From Betaproteobacteria bacterium (GTDB lineage: Bacteria > Pseudomonadota > Gammaproteobacteria > Burkholderiales > Casimicrobiaceae), in contig JACPUX010000067.1 of NCBI GenBank assembly GCA_016192065.1, forward strand, positions 1-64,000: a stretch of DNA of 64,000 nt, in the 5' to 3' direction. Both the position numbers and the translations under genes were made by a program. The notes beneath the pieces were generated by a model, which was given only the letters and a program-made list of their open reading frames with translations, did no database searches and was not told the DNA's origin. Position 1 is the first letter of the stretch. Every line of letters starts with the position of its first letter. Of the stretch, positions 25,999 to 34,101 are shown in pieces.

Positions 25999-27723
25999 AT
26001 GGCTGTCAATAGAATGTTCCGCGTCTGCCCGGCAACCGGTTTCAAGGTTCATGAGCCGGCGGAAGCGCTGATGAAGATCAATGCCGTCACCGCGGTGGTG
26101 GCCTTGCTGGTGGGCGGTATCCTCGCCCTGTTGGTCATCCTTACGCGCTGGCAGACGGTGCACTTGCTGCCGGCGGACGCCTTTTACATGGTGCTCACGG
26201 CGCACGGGCTCAACATGCTCGTGTTCTGGATCATCTTCTTTGAAGTCGCGGTGCTCTACTTCTGCGGCACGGTCTTGCTCAATAGCCGGCTGGCCACACC
26301 GACCTTTGCCTGGGTGGCCTACGCCCTGATGCTGATCGGTGCCCTGGTCAACAACTATGCGGTGATGATCCGTGGTGATTCAAGCGTGATGTTCACGTCC
26401 TATGTGCCCATGGGTGCGCACTGGAGCTTCTACCTTGGCTTGATCTTGTTCGCGGTCGGCGCCCTGATCGCCTGCTTCGTGTTTCTGGGCACGCTGGTGG
26501 TGGCCAAGGCGGAGCGCACCTACAACGGTTCGGTCTCGCTGGTGACCTTCGGCGCGCTGACCGCTTGTATTATCGCGGTCTTCACCATCGCCGCGGGCGC
26601 GATCATCCTGATTCCGACCTTCTTCTGGTCGATCGGGCTGATCAGCCACATCGACTCGCTGATGTACCGGACGGTGTGGTGGGGCTTTGGCCATTCTTCG
26701 CAACAGATCAACGTCTCGGCGCACGTCGCGGTCTGGTACGCCATCGCGGCGATCGTCTTCGGCGCCAAGCCGATGTCCGAGAAAGTCAGCCGCGGCGCGT
26801 TCCTGCTCTACATTCTGTTCCTGCAGCTCGCCTCCGCGCACCACTTGCTGGCCGACCCTGGTCTCACCTCGAACTGGAAGATCTTCAACACTTCGTATGC
26901 GATGTACCTCGCGGTGCTCGCCTCGATGGTGCATGGTCTGACGGTTCCCGGCGCGATCGAAGTGGCGCAGCGCGAGAAGGGCTTCAACAAGGGCCTGTTC
27001 GAGTGGCTGCGCAAAGCGCCCTGGGGTAACCCGGTGTTCTCCGGCATGTTCATTTCGCTGATCGGCTTCGGCTTCCTCGGCGGCATTTCCGGCGTGATGA
27101 TGGGTACCGAGCAATTGAACCTGATCATCCACAACACCATCTACGTCCCGGGCCATTTTCACGCGACCGTAGTGGTGGGTACGACCCTGGCGTTCATGTC
27201 GCTGACTTACTTCGTCATTCCGACGATCTTCCGGCGTGAACTGATGTTCCCCGGTCTCGCCAAGTGGCAACCCTACCTGTTCGGCTTGGGCATGTCCGGC
27301 TTCTCGCTGTTCATGATGGGTGCGGGCACCCTGGGTGTGCCGCGCCGCCACTGGGATATGTCCTTCGCCGGAGCGCTCATGCAGCACGAGTTCCCGGCCA
27401 CCGCCTGGCTGATGATGACCCTCATGGCCATCACCGGTCTGGTGGCCATCGTCGGCGGGGCCGCGTACCTGCTGATCACGGTGTGCTCGGTATTCATCGG
27501 CAAGAAGATCACCACGCCGGGCTTCAAGCACATCAGCGCCAGGGACAATGCCGCGGCGCCGGTGTCCTTGCCCAATGTGGTGGTGCCGTCGCACGGCAAC
27601 ATCGGTACCGCCGGCTTCGTCGCCCCGGGCACCTTTGTGCTGGCGATCGGCTTCCTGATCTCGTTCGTGCTCTACTACTTCGTCAACTGGAAGTACCTCT
27701 CCACGGTCTGGCCTCTCAATTAA
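25999..27723 (+). CDS. B-family haem-copper subunit I lacking the active-site Tyr (NorY/sNOR-like)
   Basis: A 574-residue membrane protein with about 13 helices. Metal ligands are present: low-spin haem His69 (TAHGLNM) and His388, high-spin haem His386 (GHFHATV), and CuB His232, His281, His282 (ASAHHLL). Their spacing matches Thermus ba3 oxidase. However, the helix-VI motif that normally reads HPxxY is HSSQQ (232-236), so the cross-linked tyrosine needed for O2 reduction is replaced by Gln. Such Tyr-less B-family enzymes are NO reductases (sNOR, CuA-NOR) in known cases. Ribosome site AAGGGGGA. Confidence 0.88.
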   Translation: MAVNRMFRVCPATGFKVHEPAEALMKINAVTAVVALLVGGILALLVILTRWQTVHLLPADAFYMVLTAHGLNMLVFWIIFFEVAVLYFCGTVLLNSRLATPTFAWVAYALMLIGALVNNYAVMIRGDSSVMFTSYVPMGAHWSFYLGLILFAVGALIACFVFLGTLVVAKAERTYNGSVSLVTFGALTACIIAVFTIAAGAIILIPTFFWSIGLISHIDSLMYRTVWWGFGHSSQQINVSAHVAVWYAIAAIVFGAKPMSEKVSRGAFLLYILFLQLASAHHLLADPGLTSNWKIFNTSYAMYLAVLASMVHGLTVPGAIEVAQREKGFNKGLFEWLRKAPWGNPVFSGMFISLIGFGFLGGISGVMMGTEQLNLIIHNTIYVPGHFHATVVVGTTLAFMSLTYFVIPTIFRRELMFPGLAKWQPYLFGLGMSGFSLFMMGAGTLGVPRRHWDMSFAGALMQHEFPATAWLMMTLMAITGLVAIVGGAAYLLITVCSVFIGKKITTPGFKHISARDNAAAPVSLPNVVVPSHGNIGTAGFVAPGTFVLAIGFLISFVLYYFVNWKYLSTVWPLN

Positions 27724-27834
27724 GCCGGTCCGGGTTGGCGGCGGCTCTTGGCGCGTGCTCGCACCAGGGTCGCCGCCCCTGATTTTTCAGCGTACCCGCC
27801 GGGCCGCCCCAAGGGCGCGTCAGCCAGTCGCCGG

Positions 27835-27883
27835 CGCGGGCGTAGCCCGCGAACCGCACGCACCCCCTTCCGGCGGAAGGGGG
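27835..27883 (+). repeat. Two tandem perfect hairpins between subunit I and senC
   Basis: Hairpin 1: CGCGGGC (27835-27841), loop GTA, GCCCGCG (27845-27851). Hairpin 2: CCCCCTTCC (27863-27871), loop GGC, GGAAGGGGG (27875-27883), followed by AATGGCGGGAAG. No U-run follows, so they do not form a standard terminator. They could stabilise or process the operon mRNA, or be an inserted intergenic repeat related to that near 5193. Confidence 0.6.
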
Positions 27884-27990
27884 AATGGCGGGAAGTCACA
27901 CCAGTGAGCGTTGCCGTGCCCCACCTGCTGCAATCCCTGAATCTCCCTGCGGCGCAGGCAATTTCGGAGTCCCTGCCTCGATACCCAGTC

Positions 27991-28833
27991 TTGAAGCGCC
28001 TCGTTCGGCTCCGCACTGCATGCCTCTGGCCCGGTTTGGCCCTTGCCCTCGCTGGCCTGGTGCTCTCCGTTCCGGCGCGGGCGCAGACTGCCCCAGCGCC
28101 CGGCGCTCTGGATCAAAAAGAAGCGTTCCGGCTCAGCCAGGCGGCGCTCGGCCGCATTCCTGGGGACTATGACTTTACCGATCGCCATGGGCGATCCGTT
28201 CGACTCTCCCAATTCCGCGGTAAGCCAGTTCTGGTGAGTTTTGTCTATACGGGTTGTTTTCAGGTCTGCCCGGTGACCACCAAGTTCCTCGCCCAGGCCG
28301 TTGCCAAGGCACAAAGCGCCCTTGGGCAAGACCTTTTTCAGGTGCTGACCATAGGTTTCAATCAACCCTTCGACAGCCCCGAGGCGATGCGCGACTTCGC
28401 GCTCAAGCAAGGCGTGGCACTGCCCGGTTGGGAATTTCTCAGCCCCGAGCCGCGCGCGGTTGAAGCGCTCACCCGGGAATTCGGCTTTGTCTATCAGCCG
28501 GCGGCGGGCGGTTTCGACCACCTCACCCAGTTGACCCTGCTCGATGCAGATGGGCGCATCGCCACCCAGATCTACGGCGAGACGTTTGAAGTCCAGATGC
28601 TCGTCGAGCCCCTCAAGACGCTGCTCGCGGGGGAGAGCGTACCGGTACGTGATCTTTCGGGATGGATCGAGCAAGTCCGCATTCTCTGCACCGTCTATGA
28701 TCCCGCTTCGGGCCGCTATCGGCTCAACTACGCCTTGTTCATCGAGATCTTCGCCGGGCTCACGGTGATCGGCTCGGTGGTCTATTATCTGGTCAACGAA
28801 CGTCGCCGACGCCGGCGCGTCACGCCGGCCTGA
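27991..28833 (+). CDS. senC: SCO1/SenC family copper chaperone
   Basis: A thioredoxin-fold protein. The copper motif is YTGCFQVCPVTT (CxxxCP) and the third ligand His is in GGFDHLTQLTLLD. A C-terminal membrane helix (YALFIEIFAGLTVIGSVVYYL) ends in an Arg-rich tail, an unusual extra anchor. SCO proteins load CuA, fitting the adjacent CuA subunit. The start is uncertain: TTG at 27991 gives a good signal peptide (MKRLVRLRTACLWPG...); GTG at 27904 is an alternative that would run closer to the hairpins. Confidence 0.85.
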   Translation: MKRLVRLRTACLWPGLALALAGLVLSVPARAQTAPAPGALDQKEAFRLSQAALGRIPGDYDFTDRHGRSVRLSQFRGKPVLVSFVYTGCFQVCPVTTKFLAQAVAKAQSALGQDLFQVLTIGFNQPFDSPEAMRDFALKQGVALPGWEFLSPEPRAVEALTREFGFVYQPAAGGFDHLTQLTLLDADGRIATQIYGETFEVQMLVEPLKTLLAGESVPVRDLSGWIEQVRILCTVYDPASGRYRLNYALFIEIFAGLTVIGSVVYYLVNERRRRRRVTPA

Positions 28834-28855
28834 GCGGCTAGGAACGGAGATACTC

Positions 28856-29869
28856 ATGGCCAGCGTCAGCCGCATGGAACTCGTTTGCCCCGCCGGCAGC
28901 CTGCCGGCACTCAAGACCGCGGTGGATCATGGCGCCGACTGCGTGTACCTCGGCTTTCGTGACAACACCAACGCCCGCAACTTCAACGGGCTCAACTTTG
29001 GCCCCAGCGAGGCTGCTCTTGGCCTACGCTACGCCCATGAACGGGGCGCCAAGGTCTTCCTGGCGCTCAACACCTATGCGCAACCCGACCATTGGGACCG
29101 TTGGACCGCTGCGATCGACGCCGCTGCGCGCCTGGGTTTTGACGCCGTCATTCTGGCCGACCCCGGGCTCATGGCCTACGCCCAACGCCAGCATCCCGGG
29201 CTGCGGCTGCATCTGTCGGTGCAAGGTTCGGCCACCAACCATGAGGCCATCAATTTCTATCACGAGCGCTTCAACATCCAGCGTGCGGTATTGCCTCGGG
29301 TCTTGTCCATGGCCCAGGTGGAACAGGTAATCGGCAACACCCCGGTGGAGATCGAAGTCTTTGGCTTCGGCGGCTTGTGCGTCATGGTCGAAGGCCGATG
29401 TTCGCTTAGCTCCTACGTGACCGGCGATTCGCCCAATACCGTGGGGGTATGCTCGCCCGCCAAAGCGGTGCGCTGGCAGCAAACCCCACGGGGGCTGGAG
29501 AGCCGGCTCAACGGCATGCTCATCGATCGCTACGCCGAAGGCGAAAACGCCGGCTATCCCACCTTGTGCAAAGGCCGCTTCGAAGTGAACGATGAAACCT
29601 ACTACGCCATCGAAGAGCCGACCAGCCTCAACACCCTGGAGCTGCTTCCCGAACTGAAGCGCCTCGGCGTAGCGGCGATCAAGATCGAAGGACGGCAGCG
29701 TAGCCCGGCTTATGTCGCCAGCGTTACCCGGGTCTGGCGCGAGGCCATCGACCTATGCGCGCGCGACGATGCCCGCTATTCCGTGCGCCCGGCCTGGAAC
29801 GCCGAATTGGGAAAGGTCTCCGAAGGGCGGCAGACTACGCTGGGCGCCTACCACCGGCCCTGGAAATAG
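28856..29869 (+). CDS. ubiU: UbiU, O2-independent ubiquinone hydroxylation (peptidase U32 fold)
   Basis: A 337-residue U32-family protein. With UbiV it hydroxylates the ubiquinone precursor without O2, using prephenate as oxygen donor. The start of the fold (MELVCPAGSLPALKTAVDHG) and DNTNARNFNGLNF match UbiU. Four Fe-S cysteines are visible: GGLCVMVEGRCSL, VGVCSPAK and YPTLCKGRF. Ribosome site GGAACGGAG precedes ATG 28856; ATG 28874 is an alternative. It is followed by ubiV and ubiT and links this locus to anaerobic respiration. Confidence 0.93.
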   Translation: MASVSRMELVCPAGSLPALKTAVDHGADCVYLGFRDNTNARNFNGLNFGPSEAALGLRYAHERGAKVFLALNTYAQPDHWDRWTAAIDAAARLGFDAVILADPGLMAYAQRQHPGLRLHLSVQGSATNHEAINFYHERFNIQRAVLPRVLSMAQVEQVIGNTPVEIEVFGFGGLCVMVEGRCSLSSYVTGDSPNTVGVCSPAKAVRWQQTPRGLESRLNGMLIDRYAEGENAGYPTLCKGRFEVNDETYYAIEEPTSLNTLELLPELKRLGVAAIKIEGRQRSPAYVASVTRVWREAIDLCARDDARYSVRPAWNAELGKVSEGRQTTLGAYHRPWK

Positions 29870-29905
29870 CGGCGGCGATCGGCACCGTCTGGCCCGCGCG
29901 CAAGC

Positions 29906-30826
29906 ATGAAAATCTCTCTCGGCCCTCCGCTCTATTACTGGCCCAAGGCGACGGTGTTCGCTTTTTATGAAGAGGCCGCCACTTGGCCGTTCGAGATCGC
30001 GCATCTGGGCGAAGCGGTGTGTTCACGCCGCTGGCAATTGCGCTTTGCCGACTGGCTGGAGTTGGGCCGCAAGCTTGCCGCCGCCGGCAAGGAGGTGGTC
30101 CTCTCCTCGCAAGTGCTGATCGAAGGCGAAGCCGATCTCAAGTCCCTGCGCCGGTTGGTGGACAACGGCGAGTTCCTGGTTGAAGCCAACGATTTCGGTG
30201 CGGTGCGCCTGCTTTCCGGACGCCACCCTTTTGTCGCCGGCCCGCACCTCAATGTTTACAACGCGCCGACCCTGGACCTGCTGATCGAAGCGGGCGCCAA
30301 GCGCTGGGTGATGCCGTTGGAAATGTCCCAGGCGCACTTGCAGTCCTTGCAAAGCGCCTTGCACCAGGCGGTAGAGACCGAGGTGTTCGCCCTGGGGCGC
30401 ATGCCGCTCGCGTTCTCCGCCAGGTGTTTCACGGCCCGCCATTTCAACTTACAAAAAGACGATTGCCAGTTCCGCTGTATCGACTATCCCGATGGACTCG
30501 TCCTCGCCACGCGTGAGCACCAGGAATTTCTGGTCCTCAACGGCATTCAGACCCAATCGGCGCGCGTGTACAATCTGAGTGCCGAAACCGCGGCGATGCA
30601 GGCGAGCGGCGTGGATGTGTTTCGGATTTCGCCGCAGTCCAAGGGCAGCGGAGAATTGGTTGGATTGCTGCGTGGGCTGCTGGACGACCCGACCGCCGCG
30701 GCGCCGCGCCTCCAAGAAATCGCCGCGCTGCTTCCCGACCAAGGCTGCGACGGTTATTGGTATGGCCGACCCGGCCTGGATCAGGTGGCCTGCGCGAAAG
30801 CAACGGCGACCCCGGACCCGCACTGA
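29906..30826 (+). CDS. ubiV: UbiV, partner of UbiU
   Basis: A 306-residue protein forming the UbiU-UbiV complex. The N-terminus ([20 protein letters not shown]) and [16 protein letters not shown] match the family. The four [4Fe-4S] cysteines are in [20 protein letters not shown] and [11 protein letters not shown]. Needed for ubiquinone synthesis without oxygen. 36 bases separate it from ubiU, and ubiT starts 27 bases later. Confidence 0.93.
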   Translation: MKISLGPPLYYWPKATVFAFYEEAATWPFEIAHLGEAVCSRRWQLRFADWLELGRKLAAAGKEVVLSSQVLIEGEADLKSLRRLVDNGEFLVEANDFGAVRLLSGRHPFVAGPHLNVYNAPTLDLLIEAGAKRWVMPLEMSQAHLQSLQSALHQAVETEVFALGRMPLAFSARCFTARHFNLQKDDCQFRCIDYPDGLVLATREHQEFLVLNGIQTQSARVYNLSAETAAMQASGVDVFRISPQSKGSGELVGLLRGLLDDPTAAAPRLQEIAALLPDQGCDGYWYGRPGLDQVACAKATATPDPH

Positions 30827-30853
30827 TCGAGAATTCGTCGCATGGAGAAGACC

Positions 30854-31333
30854 ATGAACCTTGCCAAACCAGGTGGTTTTGCGATCCCGGCGCCGATCGG
30901 CGAGACCCTGGCGCGGCTGCCGCAGTTCCCGCCGTCCTTGGCCTTTGCTTTCGGACTCAACCTGGTCATTCGCCAATTGGCGAACTCGGAGAACTTGCGC
31001 TTGCTCCACGGCCGGACCATTCGCATCCAGGTCACCGATGCAGGGCTGAGCCTTACCTTCACCGTCGCCGCTGATGGCTTCAAACCGCTCTCCGGCGCGA
31101 CCCAGGCGGACGTGAGCCTAAGTGCCAAAGCCTATGATTTCGCCATTCTTGCCGCGCGTAAAGAAGACCCCGACACGCTTTTCTTTCATCGGCGCCTGCT
31201 CATCGAAGGCGACACCGAACTGGGCCTGCTGATCAAGAACACGCTCGATGCGCAAGAGCCGCCGAAATTCGGCCTGGGGATGCTGGCGCCGAGTCGAGTG
31301 CTGGGCGCCCTGCGCGCGACCCTGCGACCCTGA
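30854..31333 (+). CDS. ubiT: UbiT, SCP2-domain quinone biosynthesis factor
   Basis: A 159-residue SCP2-like lipid-binding protein. UbiT binds prenylated ubiquinone precursors for the UbiUV route. Seen: the hydrophobic SCP2 pattern (LSLTFTVAADGFKPL, DVSLSAKAYDFAILAA, LFFHRRLLIEGDTELGLL). ATG at 30854 has GGAG 7 bases upstream; ATG at 30842 is an alternative. Placement after ubiUV makes the assignment strong. Confidence 0.9.
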   Translation: MNLAKPGGFAIPAPIGETLARLPQFPPSLAFAFGLNLVIRQLANSENLRLLHGRTIRIQVTDAGLSLTFTVAADGFKPLSGATQADVSLSAKAYDFAILAARKEDPDTLFFHRRLLIEGDTELGLLIKNTLDAQEPPKFGLGMLAPSRVLGALRATLRP

Positions 31334-31479
31334 TCAAGAACTGCTGCGTCTCGGAAGTCGGACTCCGCGTATTCACGAGATTTCGCTTAAGTACTAAAGA
31401 ACCTGCCTCAAGACCACAGCGAGAACAATGCCTTGCGCAACGCGACCGCGATTGCGTCAGGCGTAAACCCCGACTGAAA

Positions 31480-31493
31480 CTGACCCACGTCAA
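31480..31493 (+). promoter_or_regulatory. FNR-like palindrome upstream of the cytochrome b/gNOR operon
   Basis: CTGACCCACGTCAA reads as TTGAC-N4-GTCAG on the other strand and matches the FNR/DNR consensus at about seven of ten positions. It lies about 63 bases before the ATG at 31556 in a 222-base gap after ubiT. A weak -10-like TTGTTA at 31512-31517 is near the class II distance. It is weaker than the site at 25094. Confidence 0.4.
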
Positions 31494-31555
31494 TTAAATC
31501 GGAGCGGTGGTTTGTTACCCTGAGACCATTGTCACGCTTCTCGGTACGAGTCACC

Positions 31556-33502
31556 ATGCTCCGAAAAATCCAGCGCGCCGGCCAGTGGCTGTTCATGCAC
31601 GTCGAGGGCCCTTTCAACCTAGCCTTTGGCAACCAGCTCAACCCCTTCTACTACCTCGGTGCGATCAGCTACTTTATGTTCTGGATCGTCGTGGTCAGCG
31701 GCTTGTATCTCTACATCTTTTTCAGCACCAGCGTCGAGGGGGCCTACGATTCGGTCGAAGCGATCACCCACGGGCAATGGTATTTCGGCGGCATCATGCG
31801 CAGTTTCCACCGCTACGCCTCCGACGGCATGGTGCTGACCATGGGGCTGCACCTGACGCGGCACTTCTTTTTTGATCACTATCGAGGCTTTCGCTGGTTT
31901 TCTTGGGTTTCCGGGGTAGTGCTGCTGTGGCTGGTCTATGCCTCGGGCATCAACGGGTTCATGCTGCCCTGGGACAGCACCGCGCAGTTCGTGGTGATCG
32001 CCACGGCGGAGTGGTTGGATGTGCTGCCAATGTTCAATGGCATCTTGATCCGCAACTTCATTTTCGAAGGGCAGGTGAACGACCGGCTGTTCTCGCTGCT
32101 TTCCTTCATCCATATCGGTTTTCCGCTGGGAGTGCTGGCGCTCCTGTGGGTGCACACGCAGCGTGTACCGCGGGCGAAAACCAACCCGCCGCTGCCGATC
32201 ATGCTCATGGTGATCACCACACTGGTGGTCCTGTCGCTGCTCAAGCCGGTGTTGAGCGGGCCGCGCGCCAATCTCGATGCCGCGCTACAACAAATCGATT
32301 TCGATTGGTTCTATCTGCCGGCCTATGCCCTGATCTACGAGCTCTCCCCGGCCAAGACCTGGATGATCGTCCTGGGGGCCTCGCTTTTTGTCCTGGTCCT
32401 GCCCTGGTTGCCGCCCAAGCGCCGCAGCGGTCCAAAGCAGGGCTTCCACCTTCTGGTGCAGCCCGATGACCGCATCATCGGCATTCGCGACGGCGAGACC
32501 GTGCTCGACGCCGCCCTGCGCGAAGGCGTGGCCCTGCCGTTCGATTGCCGCAACGGTGGCTGCAGCGAATGCAAATGCCGGCTCTTGCATGGCAAGGTCG
32601 ACTATGGCCCCCATCACCTGAGCGCGCTCTCCACGGTGGAGAAGTCGGCCGGCTATGTGCTCACCTGCTGCGCCACGGCGCTCTCCGACGTGGAAATCGT
32701 CTATGAACCACGCGCCGGAGTGGAACGGCCGCCGCTGCAAGTGCATACCGCGCGCGTCGAGCGCATGAACCGACTGAGCGAAGACGTGATGCAGATCTTC
32801 CTGCGCGTCGAGGGGGGCGCCAAAGTCAAGTACTACGCCGGGCAGTACATCAACATCCTGCTCGAAGACGGGCAGAAGCGCGCCTATTCCTTCGCCACCG
32901 CGCCGCATCACGACACCACCATCGAGTTGCAGATCCGGTACGTTCCAGGCGGCAAGTTCACCACTCAGGTCTTCGAGCACATGCAGGTCGGCGACATTGT
33001 TCGGTTCGAAGGCCCAGTGGGGTCCTTCTTCTTGCGTGAAGACAGCGTGAAACCGATCATTTTCGTGGCTGGCGCCACCGGCTTCGCGCCGGTGAAGAGC
33101 ATGCTCGAGTACGCCTTCGAAATCGGGCTCAAGCGCGAAATGTACCTCTATTGGGGCGTGCGCAAGCGCAAGGACTTGTACCTGCCCGATCTGCCCGAGC
33201 AATGGGCGAAGGACCACGCCAACTTTCATTTTATTCCGGTGCTTTCCGACGCCGGCCCCGAGGATGCCTGGACCGGTCGAAGTGGGCTGGTCCACGAGGC
33301 GATCCTGGCGGATTTCCCGGACCTGGGCGGCTATCAGGTCTATGCCTGCGGTTCGGTGGGTATGGTCGAGGCGGCAAAACCCGCCTTCCTGGCGCGCGGC
33401 ATGGTGCAGGACGACTGCTTCTCCGACGCGTTCAGGTTGGCGCCTCATCGCTCGGTGGATGCGCCGAGCGCCGACATGGTCAAGCTGGGGGGTCAGCAAT
33501 GA
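31556..33502 (+). CDS. Cytochrome b - [2Fe-2S] - ferredoxin reductase fusion
   Basis: A 648-residue three-part protein. Residues 1-285 are a cytochrome b6/b N-terminal domain with four core helices; His85/His99 and His186/His200 (spacing 14 each) bind two haems. Residues about 298-385 are a plant-type [2Fe-2S] ferredoxin (Cys331, Cys336, Cys339, then TCC near 374). The rest is a flavin reductase: RAYSFATAP binds FAD, IIFVAGATGFAP and YACGSVGMVEAA bind NAD(P)H. It could carry electrons from NAD(P)H into membrane haems or quinone. It heads an operon ending in a gNOR-like enzyme; its stop overlaps the next start. Confidence 0.9.
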   Translation: MLRKIQRAGQWLFMHVEGPFNLAFGNQLNPFYYLGAISYFMFWIVVVSGLYLYIFFSTSVEGAYDSVEAITHGQWYFGGIMRSFHRYASDGMVLTMGLHLTRHFFFDHYRGFRWFSWVSGVVLLWLVYASGINGFMLPWDSTAQFVVIATAEWLDVLPMFNGILIRNFIFEGQVNDRLFSLLSFIHIGFPLGVLALLWVHTQRVPRAKTNPPLPIMLMVITTLVVLSLLKPVLSGPRANLDAALQQIDFDWFYLPAYALIYELSPAKTWMIVLGASLFVLVLPWLPPKRRSGPKQGFHLLVQPDDRIIGIRDGETVLDAALREGVALPFDCRNGGCSECKCRLLHGKVDYGPHHLSALSTVEKSAGYVLTCCATALSDVEIVYEPRAGVERPPLQVHTARVERMNRLSEDVMQIFLRVEGGAKVKYYAGQYINILLEDGQKRAYSFATAPHHDTTIELQIRYVPGGKFTTQVFEHMQVGDIVRFEGPVGSFFLREDSVKPIIFVAGATGFAPVKSMLEYAFEIGLKREMYLYWGVRKRKDLYLPDLPEQWAKDHANFHFIPVLSDAGPEDAWTGRSGLVHEAILADFPDLGGYQVYACGSVGMVEAAKPAFLARGMVQDDCFSDAFRLAPHRSVDAPSADMVKLGGQQ

Positions 33503-34005
33503 AAACGGTGCTTCGGTATCTTGCGCAAGCCGTGTTGTACGGCGCCTTCTTCGCCTTCGTGGGGTATTTCTCGACCTCGCCGCGCTTCGAGCATCTCAGG
33601 CCTGATGAGGCACTGATCCGCATTTCTTTCAGCCACGCTGCGCAACGCGTCGGCGAATGCCGCGAGCGCAGCGACGAGGAACTCGCCAAGCTCGCGCCCA
33701 ACATGCGTTTGCGCACCGTCTGTCCCCGTGAACGCGCGCCCGTGCTACTGGAAATCGACATGGACGGCAAACCGCTCTACAAGCTCACGGCGCAGCCCAC
33801 CGGCCTGCAAAAGGACGGGCAGTCGACGGTCTATCGCCGCCTGACCGTCAAGTCCGGGCAGCGCCATTTCGCGGCACGGCTCTCCGACCACAGTTCGGGC
33901 GTTATCGGCTACACCAAGGAGTTCAGCATCGACCTCGCACCGGGCAAGGTCATGGTGCTCGACTTCAATGCCGCGCAGGGCGGTTTCATCATTCACCAGG
34001 GTTGA
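33499..34005 (+). CDS. Anchored periplasmic protein of unknown function in the gNOR-like operon
   Basis: A 168-residue protein translationally coupled to the cytochrome b fusion (ATGA overlap). One N-terminal membrane helix (about residues 8-25) is followed by a soluble beta-rich domain with two cysteines (VGECRERSD and LRTVCPRER) and a hydrophobic C-terminal half (GKVMVLDFNAAQGGFIIHQG). No family is recognised. Context suggests an accessory or assembly factor for the operon's redox complex. Confidence 0.65.
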   Translation: MKTVLRYLAQAVLYGAFFAFVGYFSTSPRFEHLRPDEALIRISFSHAAQRVGECRERSDEELAKLAPNMRLRTVCPRERAPVLLEIDMDGKPLYKLTAQPTGLQKDGQSTVYRRLTVKSGQRHFAARLSDHSSGVIGYTKEFSIDLAPGKVMVLDFNAAQGGFIIHQG

Positions 34006-34101
34006 GGCCGACCGCCCACGCACCCTGAACGCTGATCGCCCAGCGCCCAGCAACTTGGGCCGCACATCGGGGCGCTCAGCGCGCATGGACGCCCACACCA
34101 A

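Noticed and set aside
25999-27723. Calling this an ordinary ba3 cytochrome c oxidase subunit I
   Set aside because: The missing HPxxY tyrosine argues against normal O2 reduction; kept only as an alternative.
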